A stretch of 64,000 nt of DNA, from NCBI RefSeq assembly GCF_002443255.2, contig NW_019211454.1, positions 38,462,306-38,526,305 of the forward strand, given 5' to 3'. Below are positions 62,001 to 64,000 of this stretch, one piece after another. A program made the translations under genes and the position numbers. The stretch's first letter is position 1. Every line of letters begins with the position of its first letter. A model generated the notes under the pieces. That model was not told the DNA's origin, searched no databases, and saw nothing but the letters and a program-made list of their open reading frames with translations. The stretch is from Varroa destructor (taxonomy: Eukaryota > Arthropoda > Arachnida > Mesostigmata > Varroidae).

Positions 62001-63434
62001 TTACTTTTAACGAAGAGATGCAAAGACATCTGTTACACCAAAGGTTTCATAGCAGCAGGATTAAGATGTTACCAGAAAGACAACAGATATAATCTGTCGA
62101 ATCAAAATATGCGCCCTATTTTTGTCATTATTTTCGTCGTTAAGTGTAACCAAAAAAAAGTGGAAGCCTGTAGGTAGAACAGCATGAGCGGTGCGTTCCG
62201 TGAAAGCTCGGAGAGACTCTTACAGACACCTTGAAACTGTGTAAAAGGCATTGAAGATAATAATAAAGACTGAGTTTCTCACAAACGGGGAGTCCACAAC
62301 AGATGCAGACATCTATAAATGTACAGTCCATAATTTTATCAGTCAAACCCATCTGAAGGGCAGTGTTCATAAATAAGGAGCTTTCGTAACCGTAGCAACT
62401 CTTCTTCCTCCGTTTGAAGTCCTATGTTGTAGTTACATACCTCATGGTCGATCTTCAAGCTTAGAACATCTGCAGAACGCTGAAAGCCTCCTTGCCTAGT
62501 GTTCTCATTGATCTCCGACGTTCTTCGATACCCGCACAGTTACTCGCTATAATTAACGTTATTGTTCTTCACCAGTGAACATTTCCTGCTCATCATTTTG
62601 CTAACTTGCTCGTAAAAGAGGGTGCGGAAAGACAAAATGTTTCTCTAATTTGTTGTGATATAGCGATCCTTCGAGTGACTTATCAGTATGCAACGAAGAT
62701 AGGAAAAATGTGAATCTTACGTCCTAGATGAGCACAGATCTATGCAGGGTTTTGATACATGCGCGGCAATATTTAGAACGATATGCGTGCGCAATTACAG
62801 AGCGGTTATGTTCGCGTCGATATAGCGATTTCCTAGCTCACCCATTCTTCGAAGGCTTGGATCTAAATGCGTTGGAAGATGGTTCACACTTCATCGAGTA
62901 CGACGGTGTCACAAGCCTGATGCAGCCGAGCAGCGAAAATCCTGATGATTTCTCTCCAAAAATTTCAGATGAACTGCAGGCCACAAGAGCCGAATATCTT
63001 GAACCGGAAAAAACAAAGGTGAGTCGTTAAAGCTCCAGGTACTGGAAATACTAAAACTAGTTGGTTTGCTTGATAGACCGTTTGCCAGTTGTCACATGAC
63101 ATTTTATCGTCATTCGCTCCCACTAGTATGAATCAATTTTAGAAAACTGCAATCCTCAAAATAGAAGCAGATTGTTTGTGAGAAGCGTTCGTCGCCTAAA
63201 TGAAGACCTGTAACATTCTTTTTTTTTTTTTTTTTTTTGTTTTATGAAAAGGATGCCGTGGACCATTGTCCACTGTATACGTTTGTGTCAACGACCTTCC
63301 AGAATGCGGTGAGAAAGGCAATGCGTGACGAACCAGTGAGTCATGAAGACGCTCAAGAGCCACCAGAAATTGGCGTCGTCAATCCGCCTCTGCAAGACGC
63401 CAGATCGTACAAATTTAACGCATACATGAAATAA
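59051..63434 (+). CDS. Divergent serine/threonine protein kinase (AGC-like), 5' end incomplete
   Basis: Exons: about 59051 to about 59378 (boundaries uncertain); about 59652-60190; 60427-60638; 60811-60998; 62837-63018; 63252-63434. Junctions from 60190 onward are GT-AG and in phase; the 60998/62837 junction has a weak donor and may hide a small exon. The first exon encodes a charged helical region of unknown type. The kinase domain follows with glycine loop GAGGFGAV (near 59845), beta-3 lysine in CSVKLV (near 59910), a Glu in the expected alpha-C region, catalytic HRDIK (60176-60190), then PSNLI supplying the Asn. The metal-binding motif is DFD, not DFG (60472-60480). The activation segment carries an insert and ends AGTPNFFPPE. 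SVDWWAIGVTAYEMCFGKTPF and AHPFFEGLD complete the C-lobe. The C-terminal tail has FVSTTF, vaguely like an AGC hydrophobic motif. Catalytic residues suggest activity. Substrate and subfamily are unknown. Confidence 0.82.
63219..63238. repeat. Poly-T run before the last kinase exon
   Basis: About 20 T residues form the pyrimidine tract upstream of the last kinase exon; the acceptor AG (GAAAAG) is 13 bases further on. Confidence 0.9.
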
Positions 63435-63694
63435 TGGTCGTGTTTTATGGTGGCTGTATTCCGTAATAGTGTGATAATTTTGATCTTTTAAAATAAGCGA
63501 TAGATAGATAAGTTAACTAGAAGAATGGACGGACGTATTACCAAACACGCAAATGTAAATGACAATCGGAAATGTTTGCCGTAGATTTCAAACCAGACGA
63601 AACAAGGAACATTTACAACAAAAGATTACACCTAGGGTTGATGCGGTGATCGTGGTTGTCCCGAATCAAGCTTCCTGTCAATCCTGTGATTATG

Positions 63695-63700
63695 AATAAA
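63695..63700 (+). promoter_or_regulatory. Possible polyadenylation signal of the kinase gene (AATAAA)
   Basis: AATAAA lies 261 bases after the kinase stop codon. A second AATAAA is at 63740-63745. Confidence 0.45.
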
Positions 63701-63787
63701 CTAATTTTTCCATTGGGTATACACATTATGTGAATATGAAATAAATGAGGTTTCGTTTTTATCTAAAAATTCTTATTTCTCTTATAG

Positions 63788-63836
63788 AGAATTGATAGAA
63801 TCAAAGAATGATCTGGTGGAGCATTCTTCCAAAAAG
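63788..63836 (+). CDS. Exon-like 49-base segment after the kinase gene
   Basis: A clean acceptor (TTTCTCTTATAG) and a donor (AAG|GTAAAA) bound a 49-base segment open in one frame, encoding ELIESKNDLVEHSSKK, which is charged and helix-prone. It enters in phase 2 and leaves in phase 0. It lies beyond the kinase stop codon and its likely polyadenylation signals, so it would belong to an alternative kinase transcript or to another gene continuing past the window. Chance cannot be excluded for so short a segment. Confidence 0.25.
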
Positions 63837-64000
63837 GTAAAATATCACTGATTTACGAGTCTGCATTTACTTGCTGCATGCACTCACAGTACTTTTTTTT
63901 ATGATGAGGGAACGCTTTCATTACCGATTACAATTTTTGTTAGTTTTCTGTTCGTTTACATTACTGAACAAGTGTATTTGTCTCGGTTAACTATCTAATA

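Noticed and set aside
1..64000. CRISPR arrays, operons, phage or plasmid functions, rRNA genes, transposase or reverse-transcriptase genes
   Set aside because: Looked for and not seen; the window is eukaryotic nuclear DNA and the only repeats are microsatellites, one minisatellite and foldbacks without coding capacity.

Overview
The window is eukaryotic nuclear DNA, most likely from an arthropod. I would guess an arachnid such as a parasitiform mite, but that is inference from gene content and texture, not proof. Genes are split by GT-AG introns, microsatellites are frequent, most of the sequence is AT-rich, there is one 25-base assembly gap, and nothing looks like operons or prokaryotic signals. 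Coding DNA is a small part of the 64 kb. I rebuilt exons by hand from splice sites and codon phase, because several real exons are short.

Layout. Positions 1-8400 form a GC-richer, triplet-repeat-rich island with no supportable gene. At 8839-9085 is the last exon of a C2H2 zinc-finger protein (+). From 9.1 to 17.6 kb the sequence is mostly intergenic or intronic, with AT microsatellites, two poly-C tracts and one weak cysteine-rich exon candidate (14599-14775). Positions 17635-23277 hold the first three exons of a Misato homologue (-), in perfect phase and with a 5 kb intron. About 875 bases away and divergent lies a complete six-exon YIF1 gene (24153-27874, +, 402 aa), which encodes an ER/Golgi trafficking membrane protein. 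Tail-to-tail with it is an uninterrupted CDS for a 4F2hc/CD98 heavy chain (29038-30525, -, 495 aa), the partner subunit of amino-acid transporters.

From 30.6 to 49 kb I see no gene. This stretch carries two foldback sequences, a 55-bp tandem repeat beside the assembly gap, and AT-rich repeats. From 49 to 58.3 kb there is a set of exons (+) of one or more genes I do not recognise. Two of them join in phase to give an Arg/Pro/Ser/Thr-rich protein with one hydrophobic segment. From about 59.05 to 63.43 kb lies a multi-exon divergent protein kinase (+) with HRD intact but DFD in place of DFG. The unrecognised exons just upstream could belong to the same gene.

The genes do not form a pathway. They are ordinary neighbours: Misato (mitochondria, spindle and chaperonin-linked roles in other animals), YIF1 (secretory pathway) and CD98hc (plasma-membrane transport). 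The less ordinary items are the kinase with its altered metal-binding motif, the unrecognised upstream exons, and four long near-perfect foldback sequences. I found no convincing evidence of a new biological system.
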